Assembly (NCBI GenBank): GCA_948676835.1
Contig: CAPOZU010000007.1
Coordinates: forward strand, 28,003-92,002
DNA length: 64,000 nucleotides
Source: an uncultured Clostridia bacterium
GTDB lineage: Bacteria > Bacillota > Clostridia > TANB77 > CAG-508
Direction of reading: 5' to 3'
Part shown: positions 25,350-34,945 of the stretch, piece by piece
Numbering within the stretch: position 1 is the stretch's first letter
How the letters are laid out: every line of letters starts with the position of its first letter
The notes under the pieces: model-generated
What the model was told of the DNA's origin: nothing
The model's input: only the letters and a program-made list of their open reading frames with translations
Databases searched by the model: none
Program-made: the position numbers and the translations under genes

Positions 25350-26649
25350 ATGGAAAAAAAGAAATTGTATTTGATAGGTGGTATATCAATATTAATTATT
25401 ATTCTAATTAGTATTATTGGATATTTTATTTATAAAAATAATAATACTGTTTGGATAACAGATCATGAATATTTATATGATAAAGCAATTGAATACTTAA
25501 ATAAAAAAGATACAGCAGAAAGTTATGATAAAAATAAAGAAGGATTCAAAATATTTTTCGATTATGAGCCATTTGGAATAGAAATAAAAGGAAAACAAAA
25601 AATTGCGTATATGTGGATACTAGAAGAAGAATACTATATGGAAAATAATGAGATAGAGTCTGGAGAAGGCGCTTCTATGCCATATAAATTTATTTTTGAA
25701 AATAATGAAGTAGTAAAATATGAAATTCCTAGTGATGGAAGTGAATACGGTCCTTCCATAGAAAGAATTTTTCCTAAAAGCATAGAAAAAACAGTAATGG
25801 GATTTCGAATAGATGGTACAAAATTAAGAGCTGATGTAGAAAAGTATTATTCAGAGTTGAAAACTAGTAGTTCGGAAACTAATGCAAATTCAATTAGAAG
25901 TTATTCTTCAAAAGATGGTCATAATGGCGTAATAATGGATGCAGTAGTTGTGAAAGTAAATGAAAAAAATATGTTGGTTATAAAAAAAGATAACACTTCT
26001 ACATTAATTAGTGTTGGATTTTTAGAAGAAGGAAACATTGGATATAAACAAGGACAAGAAATTGAAATATATTTTAATGGAGATATTTTAGAAAGCTATC
26101 CAGAGCAGCTAGGAAGAGTTGATAAAATCGAAATTGTAAAAGATAAAAGTGATGTAGAAATTCCGGATAGTATTTTAAGATATTGTTATAGTTCTAAAGA
26201 TAATGTTAGTATTCAAATATCAGAATTAACTAATAGTGGAATATATCTAAAAATCACAGATACAAATGAATTAAAATACAATTATTCTCACAATTATAAG
26301 ATTGAGAAAGAAGTAAAAAATCCAAATTATACAGGAGAAAGTGGATACAAAATTGGCGAGGATACAGAGTATTCAACATCTGGGTATGTTGCTCCTGCTC
26401 CAGAATATATATGGGAAGAAATTAATAAAATTTCAAGTTTTTCATGCGAAGATACAGAGGAGATTAAGAAAAACACATCTAAGGTGCTTATAGATAGAAA
26501 GTTTGATTGGTCAAAACTATATGGAAGGTTAGATGCACGGAAAATATAAATTCTATTTAATTGATGATGATTGTTTAAGTATAACAGTATCATTTTCAAT
26601 AGATGAAAATGGAAATGTATCATATGACCAACCAGAAATTTTACATTAA
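25350..26649 (+). CDS. Anchored Ig-like protein, paralogue 2, with +1 shift at CGG
   Basis: 432 residues if read across the shift. Anchor at about 7-27, an extra N-terminal domain of about 170 residues absent from paralogue 1 (WITDHEYLYDKAIEYLN ...), then the same OB-like and Ig-like modules. The zero frame stops two codons after GCA CGG at 26538. With one base skipped, LDA-GKYKF continues like LDTGRYKF of paralogue 1 and the last 37 residues (SFSIDENGNVSYDQPE) match too. Both paralogues being broken by the same signature is notable. Function unknown. Confidence 0.75.
26538..26541 (+). other. CGGA frameshift site 3 (paralogue 2)
   Basis: Zero frame GCA CGG AAA ATA TAA. With the C skipped: GCA GGA AAA TAT AAA TTC, restoring the Gly found in the paralogue. 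Confidence 0.82.
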
Positions 26650-26712
26650 GAACAAATTACTGAGGCTGTAAAATTTAATAGATACAGCGTCAGTATTTTT
26701 TTATATTTATTT

Positions 26713-26752
26713 GCAAACAAATGTTTACAAATAATAAAAATGATGTTATAAT
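26713..26752 (+). promoter_or_regulatory. Promoter with LexA-like box for the Y-family polymerase
   Basis: -35 TTTACA (26724-26729), 17-bp spacer, -10 TATAAT (26747-26752). AAAC-AAAT-GTTT (26715-26726) overlaps the -35 and resembles the Gram-positive SOS box GAAC-N4-GTTC with two mismatches. Fits damage-induced expression of a translesion polymerase. Confidence 0.6.
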
Positions 26753-26789
26753 TCTACTAAACAAAAGTTTGCGTGCAGAGGTAGATAAA

Positions 26790-28266
26790 ATGAATCATAT
26801 TTATATTTGTATCGATTTAAAAAGTTTCTATGCTTCGGTAGAATGTGTAGAAAGAGGGCTTGATCCATTAAAAACAAACTTAGTAGTAGCAGATGTTACC
26901 CATACAGAAAAAACTATATGTCTAGCAGTAAGTCCAGCACTAAAGAAATATGGAATTCCAGGAAGAGTGAGATTATTTGAAGTTATACAAAAAGTAAATG
27001 AAATAAATTCAAATAGAAGAAGGTATGCTCCAAATAAAATGTTTACAGGTTCATCTTATGATGATGATGTATTAAATAGAAATAGAGATTTAGAATTAAC
27101 ATATATAGCAGCTCCGCCAAGAATGTCTTATTATATGAAATATAGTGAAAGAATTTACAATATATATTTAAAATATTTTTCATCAGAAGATATATATTCA
27201 TATTCGATTGATGAAGTGTTTATTGAAATTACACACTATTTAAAAACTTATAAAATGACGCCAAGAGAGTTGGTTACTAAAGTATTACAAGAAGTTTATG
27301 AAAAGACAGGAATTACTGGAACCTGTCGGAATTGGAACTAATTTATATTTGTGTAAAATAGCAATGGATATAGTAGCAAAACATACTAATCCAGACAAAA
27401 ATGGAGTAAGAATAGCAGGACTTGATGTAATAACTTATAGAAAGTTACTTTGGAATCATATGCCAATAACAGATTTTTGGAGAGTTGGACACGGATATGA
27501 AAAAAAGCTTAAAGAACATAGAATATATACAATGGGAGATATAGCAAGAACTTCTATTGAAAATGAAGAATTATTATATAAACTGTTTGGTGTAAATGCA
27601 GAATTATTAATAGATCATAGTTGGGGCTGGGAACCTTGTACACTTAAAGCAATAAAAGAATATAAACCAATTTCTAAAAGTATTGGATCAGGTCAAGTTC
27701 TGCATTGTCCATGTAATTATGAAGAAACAAAAATTATTGTAAAAGAAATGGCTGAATTACTTTCTTTAAATTTGGTTAAGAAAAATATTGTTACAGATCA
27801 AATAGTTTTAACTATTGGATATGATATTTGTAATATATCACAAAAATATGATGGAGAAATAACAACAGATAGATATAATAGGAAAATTCCAAAACATGCA
27901 CATGGAACAATTAATTTAGAGCATACAACATCATCAACTAAAATTATTATGAAATCTGTAGAGGAACTATATGATAAAATTATCAATAAAAACTTATTAA
28001 CAAAGAGAATATATTTAACAGCTAATAATGTATTAACTGAAGAGGAAGCAAATAATAAAAAAAGGTTTGAGCAAATTGATTTATTTACAGATTATAAAAA
28101 AAAGGAATTAGAATTACAGAAAGAAAATTCAGAAAAGAAAATTCAAAAGGCGATGCTAAATATAAAAAATAAATATGGGAAAAATGCAATTATAAAAGCA
28201 ATGAATCTTCAGGAAGGGGCAACTACTATTGAAAGAAATTGCCAAATAGGAGGTCATAAAGCGTAA
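26790..28266 (+). CDS. Y-family (UmuC/DinB-like) translesion DNA polymerase, +1 shift at CGG
   Basis: 491 residues if read across the shift, from ATG 26790 (AGAGGTAG site). Palm/finger motifs CIDLKSFYASVECVERGLDP and YSIDEVFIEIT hold the catalytic acidic residues. After GTC comes the conserved GIGTNLYLCKIAMDIVAKH. At TGT CGG (27324-27329) the zero frame stops three codons later; skipping C gives exactly the GIGTN glycine. The little-finger domain follows. Length then equals clostridial relatives. Likely SOS-induced error-prone polymerase, co-transcribed with the small gene behind it. Confidence 0.85.
27327..27330 (+). other. CGGA frameshift site 4 (Y-family polymerase)
   Basis: Zero frame TGT CGG AAT TGG AAC TAA. 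With the C skipped: TGT GGA ATT GGA ACT AAT = C-GIGTN, a conserved polymerase motif. Confidence 0.88.
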
Positions 28267-28267
28267 A

Positions 28268-28441
28268 ATGAGAAGAAATTATAATGATATTATAAATTTG
28301 GAACATCATGTTTCAAAAAAACATCCTCAGATGTCATTAGAAGCAAGGGCTGCTCAATTTGCACCTTTTGCAGCATTAACAGGATTTGATGAGCAGATAA
28401 AAGAAGCTGAAAGATTAGCAAATGAAATATATGACAAGTGA
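28268..28441 (+). CDS. Small polymerase-associated protein (YolD-like role)
   Basis: 57 residues, one base after the polymerase stop. The sequence HHVSKKHPQMSLEARAAQF followed by APFAALTGF is a conserved small family found behind Y-family polymerases in Clostridia. It parallels Bacillus uvrX-yolD and yqjW-yqjX gene pairs, so it may regulate or assist the polymerase (inference from context). No catalytic motif. The GGAGG site lies inside the end of the polymerase gene. Confidence 0.75.
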   Translation: MRRNYNDIINLEHHVSKKHPQMSLEARAAQFAPFAALTGFDEQIKEAERLANEIYDK

Positions 28442-28515
28442 TGATTAGTTGATAATAATTTACATATATGCTATTATTTTTGTATAAATAAAGTAAAAAA
28501 GTGGCTGGAGAATAT

Positions 28516-29311
28516 ATGAAAATAAAAAGCAGAACTATATTTATAATAACATTTACTATTTTAATATTAGTAGTATTAGGAACCATTTATTATAAAACTG
28601 TTCCCAATATACAACAAGAAAATATACATTATACAGATATTTTAATATTAAAAAACAAGTATCCACATAAAGTGAATTCATTTACTCAGGGATTATTCTT
28701 CTATAATAATCAAATGTATGAGTCTATTCGGACTATATGGGAAATCAGCGTTGTATAAGAATATCGATTTAAAAACTGGTAATAGTGAAATTCAATATAA
28801 TTTTGAAAATAATATTTTTGCAGAAGGTTCTATTGTATTTAATCAAAAATTATATGTTTTAACATATAAAGAAAATAAAATTTTTGTGTTTAATCCAGAA
28901 TCTTTAAATCTTGAAAATACATATTATTATAAAAATGAAGGTTGGGGACTTACTACAGATAATGAATATCTTATAGCTAGTGATGGTTCATCAAAACTAT
29001 ATTTTATGGATAAAGATTTAAATATTACAAAAGAGATTATAGTAACAAATAACGGAAAAGCAATAAATAACATTAATGAATTAGAATATATAAATGGATA
29101 TATATGGGCAAATATTTGGCAAACAAATAATATTATAATAATAGACAAGCAAACTGGTAATGTTATAAAAACAATTGATTTTACAGGATTATATAATAAT
29201 TTTAATGATACAAGAAATGTTTTAAATGGAATTGCATATAATGAGGAGAATGAAAGCATATATATAACAGGAAAATGTTGGGATACATTGTTTGAATTCG
29301 AACTAAAGTAA
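28516..29311 (+). CDS. Glutaminyl-peptide cyclotransferase (glutamine cyclotransferase family), +1 shift at CGG
   Basis: 264 residues if read across the shift, from ATG 28516 (GGAG site; a GTG at 28501 is rejected). N-terminal anchor (about 8-28), then the bacterial/plant-type QC beta-propeller: KVNSFTQGLFFYNNQMYES, GLYGKSALYKNIDLKTG, FAEGSIVFNQKLYVLTYKEN, GWGLTTDNEYLIASDGSS, NELEYINGYIWANIW and VLNGIAYNEENESIYITGK. Skipping C at CGG (28729) restores ESI-GLYGKS, where the family has EST-GLYG. Zero frame ends nine codons after the break. It would cyclise N-terminal Gln to pyroglutamate outside the cell. Confidence 0.85.
28729..28732 (+). other. CGGA frameshift site 5 (glutaminyl cyclase)
   Basis: Zero frame ATT CGG ACT ATA TGG. 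With the C skipped: ATT GGA CTA TAT GGG AAA, restoring the family motif GLYGKS. Confidence 0.88.
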
Positions 29312-29324
29312 TATTACTTTTTCT
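29305..29324 (+). terminator. Weak terminator at the cyclase stop
   Basis: AAAGTAATATTACTTT palindrome followed by TTCTTT; includes the TAA stop. Confidence 0.45.
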
Positions 29325-29389
29325 TTAATCAAATTTTAAGCATTATAATTGATAATAGTAAATGTAAATTTATATAAAAGGAGAGATTT

Positions 29390-30055
29390 ATGAGAATTTT
29401 AATAATAGAAGATGAAAAAGCATTATCAAATGCGATTAAAGATTCTTTAAAAACAGAATTTGAAATAGATCAAGCATTTGATGGAGAAGAAGGATTACTT
29501 TATATAAAACAAGATATATATGATGCTATAATTTTAGATTTAATGCTTCCAATAAAACATGGATATGAAGTTCTTGAAGAAATGAGAAAAGAGAAAATAT
29601 TAACACCTGTTTTAATTTTAACAGCGAAAGATTCTTTAGAAGATAAGTTACAAGGATTTCAAAAAGGAGCAGATGATTATTTAACAAAACCATTTGCAAA
29701 AGAAGAATTGAAAGCAAGAATTCAAGTAATGATAAGAAGAAACAATCCAAGTTTTTATAAAAATGAAATTACTTTTAAAGATTTAAGAATTGATATAAAT
29801 AATAGACAAGCATATGTTAGGAATGAAGAATTAAAACTTCAGGGAAAACAATTTGATATGCTAGAATATTTAATGAATTATCAAAACAGAATAATTACTA
29901 AAGAGCAAATTTTTGACAAAATATGGGGATTTAATAGTGAAACAACTACAAATGTTGTAGAAGTATATGCAAGTGGAATTAGAAAAGAATTAAAAAAATA
30001 TGATTATGATAAATACTTTAAAACAATAAGAGGTGTAGGTTATATGATTTCATAA
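29390..30055 (+). CDS. OmpR-family response regulator (second two-component system)
   Basis: 221 residues, intact. Receiver domain with acidic pair at IIEDEKAL, phosphoacceptor Asp50 in AIILDLMLP, Thr/Ser in LILTAKDS and Lys in LTKPFAKEEL. The C-terminal winged helix ends with KTIRGVGYMIS. AGGAGAG site. Partner of the kinase that follows after 19 bases. It is a useful control: the same family as the frameshifted regulator at 7.4 kb, but with no CGG and no break. Confidence 0.95.
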   Translation: MRILIIEDEKALSNAIKDSLKTEFEIDQAFDGEEGLLYIKQDIYDAIILDLMLPIKHGYEVLEEMRKEKILTPVLILTAKDSLEDKLQGFQKGADDYLTKPFAKEELKARIQVMIRRNNPSFYKNEITFKDLRIDINNRQAYVRNEELKLQGKQFDMLEYLMNYQNRIITKEQIFDKIWGFNSETTTNVVEVYASGIRKELKKYDYDKYFKTIRGVGYMIS

Positions 30056-30074
30056 GAAATTATTGGAGGAAATA

Positions 30075-31322
30075 ATGAGTGAAGAAGAAAAAGTAAAAAA
30101 ACAGATAATAAAAAATGTTATTTTAAATCTAATAACTTTTTCGGTTGTATTTTATATTCTATGTATATTTATATATGCTCAATTTAATAGCTCTTTATAT
30201 CTTTCTGCAGATACAGCTTTAGAAAAATTTATAGTACATGAAAGCGAAGAAGTTGGTAGAAGATTACCTAATGGAGTAACAGAAATTAGAGTATCAGTTG
30301 AGGATCAAAACCCGAGATTAATTTTTATAAGAAGAAATGAAAACGGTAGAATATTAGATGATAATAATAATTTGAATACTATTTTTGAAAATACAGGATT
30401 TAATTCTAATAATTTAAATACAATATATGAAATAAATATAGGAGGATATTATTTTAGAGGAGTTAATTATAGGTTAGATAATGGTTACTATAATCAAGTT
30501 TTAATAAATGTAGATTCAGAGAAAATGATAGAGCAAAAATTTATAAAGAATTTATTAATATCTACAGTACTTAGTTTAGTATCAGTTTATATTGCGAGTC
30601 ATTTTTTAGCAAGAAAAACTTTAAAGCCAATTATAGATTCATGGAAAAAACAAGCTCAATTTGTACAAGATGCATCACATGAATTAAGGACACCGCTTGC
30701 TATTATAAAAGCAAAGCAAGAAAATTTATTAGAAAAGCCAGATGATAAAATTATAGATAATATAGAAGATATAGGATGTACTTTGCAAGAGGTTGATAGG
30801 TTAACAAAACTAATAAAAGAATTAATGGAACTTGCAAGAAATGATTCTAATAAGCAAAAACTAAATAAAGAATGTTTTATGTTAGATACAGAAATTAAAT
30901 CTATTGTTGAATTATACAAGGAAGTTGCTGTAACAGAAGAAAAAGAATTTTTACTTGATTTAGAATATAATGAAGAAATTAGTGCAGATTTAAATAAAAT
31001 AAAAGAATTACTTATTATTCTTTTGGATAATAGTTTAAAATATACAGAAGAACATGATTCTATAGAAGTTAAAACTTATAAAAAGGATAATAGATGTGTA
31101 ATAGAAGTTATAGATACAGGAATAGGAATTAGCAAAGATGCTATAGATCATGTTTTTGAAAGATTTTATAGAGAGGAAAAATCAAGAACAAGAAGCAAAG
31201 GTGGTATGGGGCTTGGACTTTCAATTGCATATAATATAGTAGAACTTCATAAAGGAACAATTAAATTTGATAAAGCAAGAGAAAAAGGTACAAGAGTAAT
31301 TGTTAGGTTACCAATAAAATAG
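30075..31322 (+). CDS. Sensor histidine kinase (second two-component system)
   Basis: 415 residues from ATG 30075 (TTGGAGGAAATA site). TM1 at about 13-37, extracellular region to about 152, TM2 at about 158-178. HisKA has His202 in QDASHELRTPLA. HATPase has LLIILLDNSLKYTEE, DTGIGIS and GGMGLGLSIAYNIV. No clear HAMP, so signalling passes directly from TM2 to the dimerisation helix. Signal unknown. Confidence 0.94.
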   Translation: MSEEEKVKKQIIKNVILNLITFSVVFYILCIFIYAQFNSSLYLSADTALEKFIVHESEEVGRRLPNGVTEIRVSVEDQNPRLIFIRRNENGRILDDNNNLNTIFENTGFNSNNLNTIYEINIGGYYFRGVNYRLDNGYYNQVLINVDSEKMIEQKFIKNLLISTVLSLVSVYIASHFLARKTLKPIIDSWKKQAQFVQDASHELRTPLAIIKAKQENLLEKPDDKIIDNIEDIGCTLQEVDRLTKLIKELMELARNDSNKQKLNKECFMLDTEIKSIVELYKEVAVTEEKEFLLDLEYNEEISADLNKIKELLIILLDNSLKYTEEHDSIEVKTYKKDNRCVIEVIDTGIGISKDAIDHVFERFYREEKSRTRSKGGMGLGLSIAYNIVELHKGTIKFDKAREKGTRVIVRLPIK

Positions 31323-31430
31323 CAAAAAAGACTACACAAAATAATTATAATATGCTATAATTAAAAATGTTCAAAATAATTGAAGGTATAAAACCTTTAA
31401 AATAAATAAGAATTAAAGGAGGAATTTATC

Positions 31431-32156
31431 ATGTCAGGACATTCAAAATGGCATAATATTCAAGCAAAAAAAGGAAAAGCTGATGCAGCAAGAGGAAAAA
31501 TATTTACAAAATTAGGAAGAGAATTATTAATAGCTGTAAAACAAGGTGGACCTGATCCTGCTGGTAATTCTAAATTAAAAGATGTTATTGCTAAATGTAA
31601 AGCAAATAATATGCCTAATGATACAATAAACAATGCTATAAAAAAAGCTTCTGGTGCAGGAAGCAATGAATCTTATGAAGAAATTACATATGAAGGTTAT
31701 GGAACAAATGGAGTTGCAGTTATAGTTAATGCTTCAACTGATAATAAAAACAGAACTGCTGCTGATGTAAGACATGTTTTCAGTAAAGCTGGTGGAAGCT
31801 TAGGTACAAATGGTTGTGTATCTTATATGTTTGAGAAAAAAGGTGTAATTGTTATAGAAAAAGAAGGATGCCCAATATCTGAAGATGATTTAATGATGCT
31901 TGCTGTTGAAGCAGGAGCAGAAGATTTTTCAAGTGAGGAAGAAGTTTATGAAATTACAACAGCTCCTTCAGATTTTACACAAGTAACAGAAGAATTATCA
32001 AAAAATAATCTTACATTTTTAGAAGCAGGAGTTCAAATGGTTCCAAATAATTATGTTGCATTAGATGAAGCAGGAGCAGAAAAAATGCAAAGATTAATAG
32101 ATAATCTTGAAGATTTAGACGATGTTTTAGAAGTATTCCATAACTGGGAAGAATAA
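31431..32156 (+). CDS. yebC: YebC/PmpR family protein
   Basis: 241 residues with the highly conserved start SGHSKWHNIQAKKGKADAAR and GKIFTKLGRELLIAVKQGG. Also ANNMPNDTINNAIKKA, EGYGTNGVAVIVNASTDN, FSKAGGSLGTNGCV and a C-terminal DLDDVLEVFHNWEE. The family is annotated as a transcriptional regulator; some members relieve ribosome stalling during translation. An extended -10 (TGCTATAAT, 31353-31361) and a strong GGAGG site precede it. Confidence 0.95.
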   Translation: MSGHSKWHNIQAKKGKADAARGKIFTKLGRELLIAVKQGGPDPAGNSKLKDVIAKCKANNMPNDTINNAIKKASGAGSNESYEEITYEGYGTNGVAVIVNASTDNKNRTAADVRHVFSKAGGSLGTNGCVSYMFEKKGVIVIEKEGCPISEDDLMMLAVEAGAEDFSSEEEVYEITTAPSDFTQVTEELSKNNLTFLEAGVQMVPNNYVALDEAGAEKMQRLIDNLEDLDDVLEVFHNWEE

Positions 32157-32173
32157 AATAATAAAAATATAAG

Positions 32174-32211
32174 AGTGAAATTTAGGAGCTTTCTTAGATT
32201 TCACTTTTTTA
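32174..32211 (+). terminator. Terminator after yebC (TGAAATTTAGG type)
   Basis: AGTGAAAT (32174-32181) and ATTTCACT (32198-32205) with T6; loop contains TTTAGGAGCTTTCTTAG, a member of the recurrent motif family. Confidence 0.75.
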
Positions 32212-32308
32212 TTATATAATATAATAAATTTAAGGAACCCCTATATTTTAGTGAATAATTTTCATAAATTTGGAAAAAATATTTGAAAGTTTATAGGAGG
32301 TACGTGAT

Positions 32309-33187
32309 ATGTTTTTTAGAACAGATATGGCAGTAGAAAGAAGAGACTTATATAAGAATGCGAATAAATTGGAAGATGAAATAAGAGGAGTCGAGTGCGA
32401 AGAAGAAAAAATTGATGATATAAATATAACTAGAGTAAAGATTACCAATAGTGAAGGAGAACAAGCACTTCAAAGAAGAATTGGAAATTATATAACTATA
32501 GATATAAAGAAAATTCATAATATAACTGAAGCTAAAGAAAATCAAATTATTGAAACCTTTTCAAAAGAACTTAAAGCAATTATAGATAAACATATAAAAC
32601 CAAATGAAGAAATTTTAATAGTTGGACTTGGAAATTCGTTTTCTACACCAGATTCATTGGGGGCAAAGGTTGTTCAAAATATTGAAATTACAAGACATAT
32701 AAAAATTTATTTACCAAATGCTATTGATAGAAATACAAGATCAGTAAGTGCTATTACACCTGGAGTACTTGGAACAACTGGAATTGAAACAGTTGAAATT
32801 GTAAAAGGAATAGTTGACAATATAAAACCAAAATTGGTTATTGCTATAGATAGTTTGTGTTCAAAGAATATTGATAGAATTAATAAATCAATTCAAATAT
32901 CAGATACAGGAATTGTACCAGGTGGTGGAGTAGGAAATAGACAAGCAGAGCTTTCGAAAGAAACTTTATCAGTTCCTGTTATTGGAGTAGGAATTCCTAC
33001 AGTATTAGATGCTGCTACAATAGTAATAGATACTTTAAATGCATGTGATGTAAATATTTCAGAAAATGAAATTGTGGATAAGATGAAATTAAATAATTTT
33101 AATTTTATAGTTACACCAAAAGAAATAGATGAATTAATTGAAAATATGACAGCAATAGTTTCAGAAGGAATAAATATGAGCTTTTAG
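32309..33187 (+). CDS. gpr: GPR endopeptidase (spore germination protease)
   Basis: 292 residues. The start FFRTDMAVERRDL matches the propeptide processing region (TDLAxE-type). ILIVGLGNSFSTPDSLGAKVV, NTRSVSAITPGVLGTTGIET, VIAIDSLCSK, IQISDTGIVPGGGVGN and VPVIGVGIPTVLDAATIV are GPR hallmarks. It degrades small acid-soluble proteins on germination. It is shorter than the usual 320-370 residues at the C-terminus. AGGAGGT site. Proof that the host makes, or recently made, endospores. Confidence 0.93.
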   Translation: MFFRTDMAVERRDLYKNANKLEDEIRGVECEEEKIDDINITRVKITNSEGEQALQRRIGNYITIDIKKIHNITEAKENQIIETFSKELKAIIDKHIKPNEEILIVGLGNSFSTPDSLGAKVVQNIEITRHIKIYLPNAIDRNTRSVSAITPGVLGTTGIETVEIVKGIVDNIKPKLVIAIDSLCSKNIDRINKSIQISDTGIVPGGGVGNRQAELSKETLSVPVIGVGIPTVLDAATIVIDTLNACDVNISENEIVDKMKLNNFNFIVTPKEIDELIENMTAIVSEGINMSF

Positions 33188-33286
33188 TTCTAAGAAATTA
33201 TCAAATTTTACTTTTTTCTATTGTTTTTTTTATTATTTTAGGTTAATATTTTTATATAATAATTAATATAAAAATAGGAGCAAAAT

Positions 33287-33799
33287 ATGGAAGATAAAAA
33301 AGGATTAAGCGCAGAAGTTATAATAATAGCTATAGTTGCAGTAATAATAATAGGAGTTGTTATATCTATGGCAATAAAATCAGCCAATAAAGAGGAAATT
33401 ATATATGGTACTACTGAAGCAACATCAGGACCACAAGAAAATCTTATACAAGATTACAAAACTTATAAGAAATATATAAGTAAATGTGGGGTTAATGATA
33501 ATATAACAATAAACTACAAAAAAAATTCAATGAAGGAAAGATATACAGAGGAATTTTTTGAAACTAAAAAATTAGCTGTTATAGCAGTTAGCGAAGATAC
33601 ATCAAAAGATTATTTTCATGATATAACAAGTGTTAGCTATAATGATGACAAAACACAAGCAACAATAAAATATGTATATAAAGCTGGTGGATATGCAGGA
33701 ACACTTTCAAGAAGTTGGTATGAATGGATGATAGTAGAACTTGATAATACAGTTACAAGTGTTAATTTTGTATTAGATAATGAGAGTTTAGATAAATAA
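33287..33799 (+). CDS. Membrane-anchored protein of unknown function
   Basis: 170 residues, not recognised. One N-terminal helix (about 9-30, AEVIIIAIVAVIIIGVVISMA), then a soluble outer domain with a predicted mixed alpha/beta fold (DITSVSYNDDKTQATIKYVYKAGGY, SRSWYEWMIVELDNTVTSV). Its own ribosome site (ATAGGAGC) and terminator make it a single-gene unit between gpr and the ytxC-like gene. Confidence 0.65.
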   Translation: MEDKKGLSAEVIIIAIVAVIIIGVVISMAIKSANKEEIIYGTTEATSGPQENLIQDYKTYKKYISKCGVNDNITINYKKNSMKERYTEEFFETKKLAVIAVSEDTSKDYFHDITSVSYNDDKTQATIKYVYKAGGYAGTLSRSWYEWMIVELDNTVTSVNFVLDNESLDK

Positions 33800-33809
33800 A
33801 ATAGGTAAA

Positions 33810-33840
33810 AGAAGTTAGTTATAAACTAACTTCTTTTTTT
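33810..33840 (+). terminator. Terminator of the anchored-protein gene
   Basis: AGAAGTTAGTT and AACTAACTTCT arms with T7. Confidence 0.88.
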
Positions 33841-33929
33841 GAATAATATAAACACAAAATGGAAAAATATGAATAATATATTTTAGTAAATTTAGGAATT
33901 AACTTGAAAGGGCTTAAGAGGTATTGGGA

Positions 33930-34424
33930 TTGAAAAGTGTTTGTATAAAAACTATTAGTGAAGAAAAAATTGAATATTTAATAGAACAATTTGAAAAAAT
34001 TCCAATGAATATTTATATTTCAAATTATAGGTTTAAAACTTTTGATAATTTAATAATACATTATACGGAAAAGGAATATATTGATGAGTTCTATGAAATT
34101 GTTAGTTTGATTATAAAGAAAACGATAGAGAAATTTTTTGAAGATGATTTTATAAAAAAGACAGTTGAAAAAAATTATTTTTATTTAAGTAGTATTGAAA
34201 GATGTTATATATATGAAATTACCAAAAAAGTACTAGAACTGCCAGATGAAAAAATAGGACATAAAAGTAATATGCTAAAAAACTTAATAAAAGATTACTT
34301 ATTAGAAAATAAGAAAATTGTTCTAGAAGGATTTATTAATTTTAGGATTTCTGAGTATAAAGAATTATTAGAAAAGATTGTTGAAGTTTCAGTTTTTAGT
34401 TATCTTGATTTAATAACATTTTAA
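33930..34424 (+). CDS. YtxC-like sporulation protein, short form
   Basis: 164 residues from TTG 33930, eight bases after GAGG; an in-frame TTG six bases earlier is too close. The C-terminal EGFINFRISEYKELLEKIVEVSV matches the signature of the YtxC family (EGFxxFRLKDY), known from spore-formers. Usual members are near 280-300 residues, so this one lacks much of the family length or is a divergent relative. A TAAATTTAGGAATT motif lies just upstream. Confidence 0.55.
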   Translation: MKSVCIKTISEEKIEYLIEQFEKIPMNIYISNYRFKTFDNLIIHYTEKEYIDEFYEIVSLIIKKTIEKFFEDDFIKKTVEKNYFYLSSIERCYIYEITKKVLELPDEKIGHKSNMLKNLIKDYLLENKKIVLEGFINFRISEYKELLEKIVEVSVFSYLDLITF

Positions 34425-34490
34425 TGAAATTTTACTATTGATAAATGAATTGTTTTGTAGTAAAGTAATAGCAGAAAGAGGGGGATAAAT

Positions 34491-34931
34491 ATGTTAAAAG
34501 AAAAATTAATGAATGATTTAAAAAATGCAATGAGAGAAAAGGATGAGATTAAGAAAAATACAGTACAGATGGTAAGAGCTGCAATTTTACAAATTGAAAA
34601 AGATAAAGGAATTACTGTTGAAGACGAGAAAATTATAGAAATAATTGCTAAGGAAGTAAAAGGTAAAAAAGATGCTATACAAGATTTCGAAAAAGGCGGA
34701 AGACAAGATTTAATAGATCAAACAAATAAAGAAATTGAGATTTTACAAGAATATTTACCAAAGCAATTAACTAAAGAGGAACTAAAAATTGAAATTGAGA
34801 AAGTTATAAATGATTTAGGTGCTACTTCTATGAAAGAAATGGGAATTGTTATGAAAGAAGCAAAAGCAAGAATTGGAGCAGCTGCAGATGGAAGAACAAT
34901 AAATGAAGTTGTTAAAGAATTATTAAATTAA
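34491..34931 (+). CDS. yqeY: GatB/YqeY domain protein
   Basis: 146 residues: LKEKLMNDLKNAMREKDEIKKNTVQMVRAAI, FEKGGRQDLIDQTNKEIEILQEYLPKQL and MKEMGIVMKEAKARIGAAADGRTINEVVKELL are diagnostic of YqeY, a helical relative of the tRNA-binding tail of GatB. Cellular role is not established; often near rpsU in other Firmicutes. AGAGGGGG site. Followed after 14 bases by the TraX-type gene. Confidence 0.92.
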   Translation: MLKEKLMNDLKNAMREKDEIKKNTVQMVRAAILQIEKDKGITVEDEKIIEIIAKEVKGKKDAIQDFEKGGRQDLIDQTNKEIEILQEYLPKQLTKEELKIEIEKVINDLGATSMKEMGIVMKEAKARIGAAADGRTINEVVKELLN

Positions 34932-34945
34932 AATAGGAGAGTATT

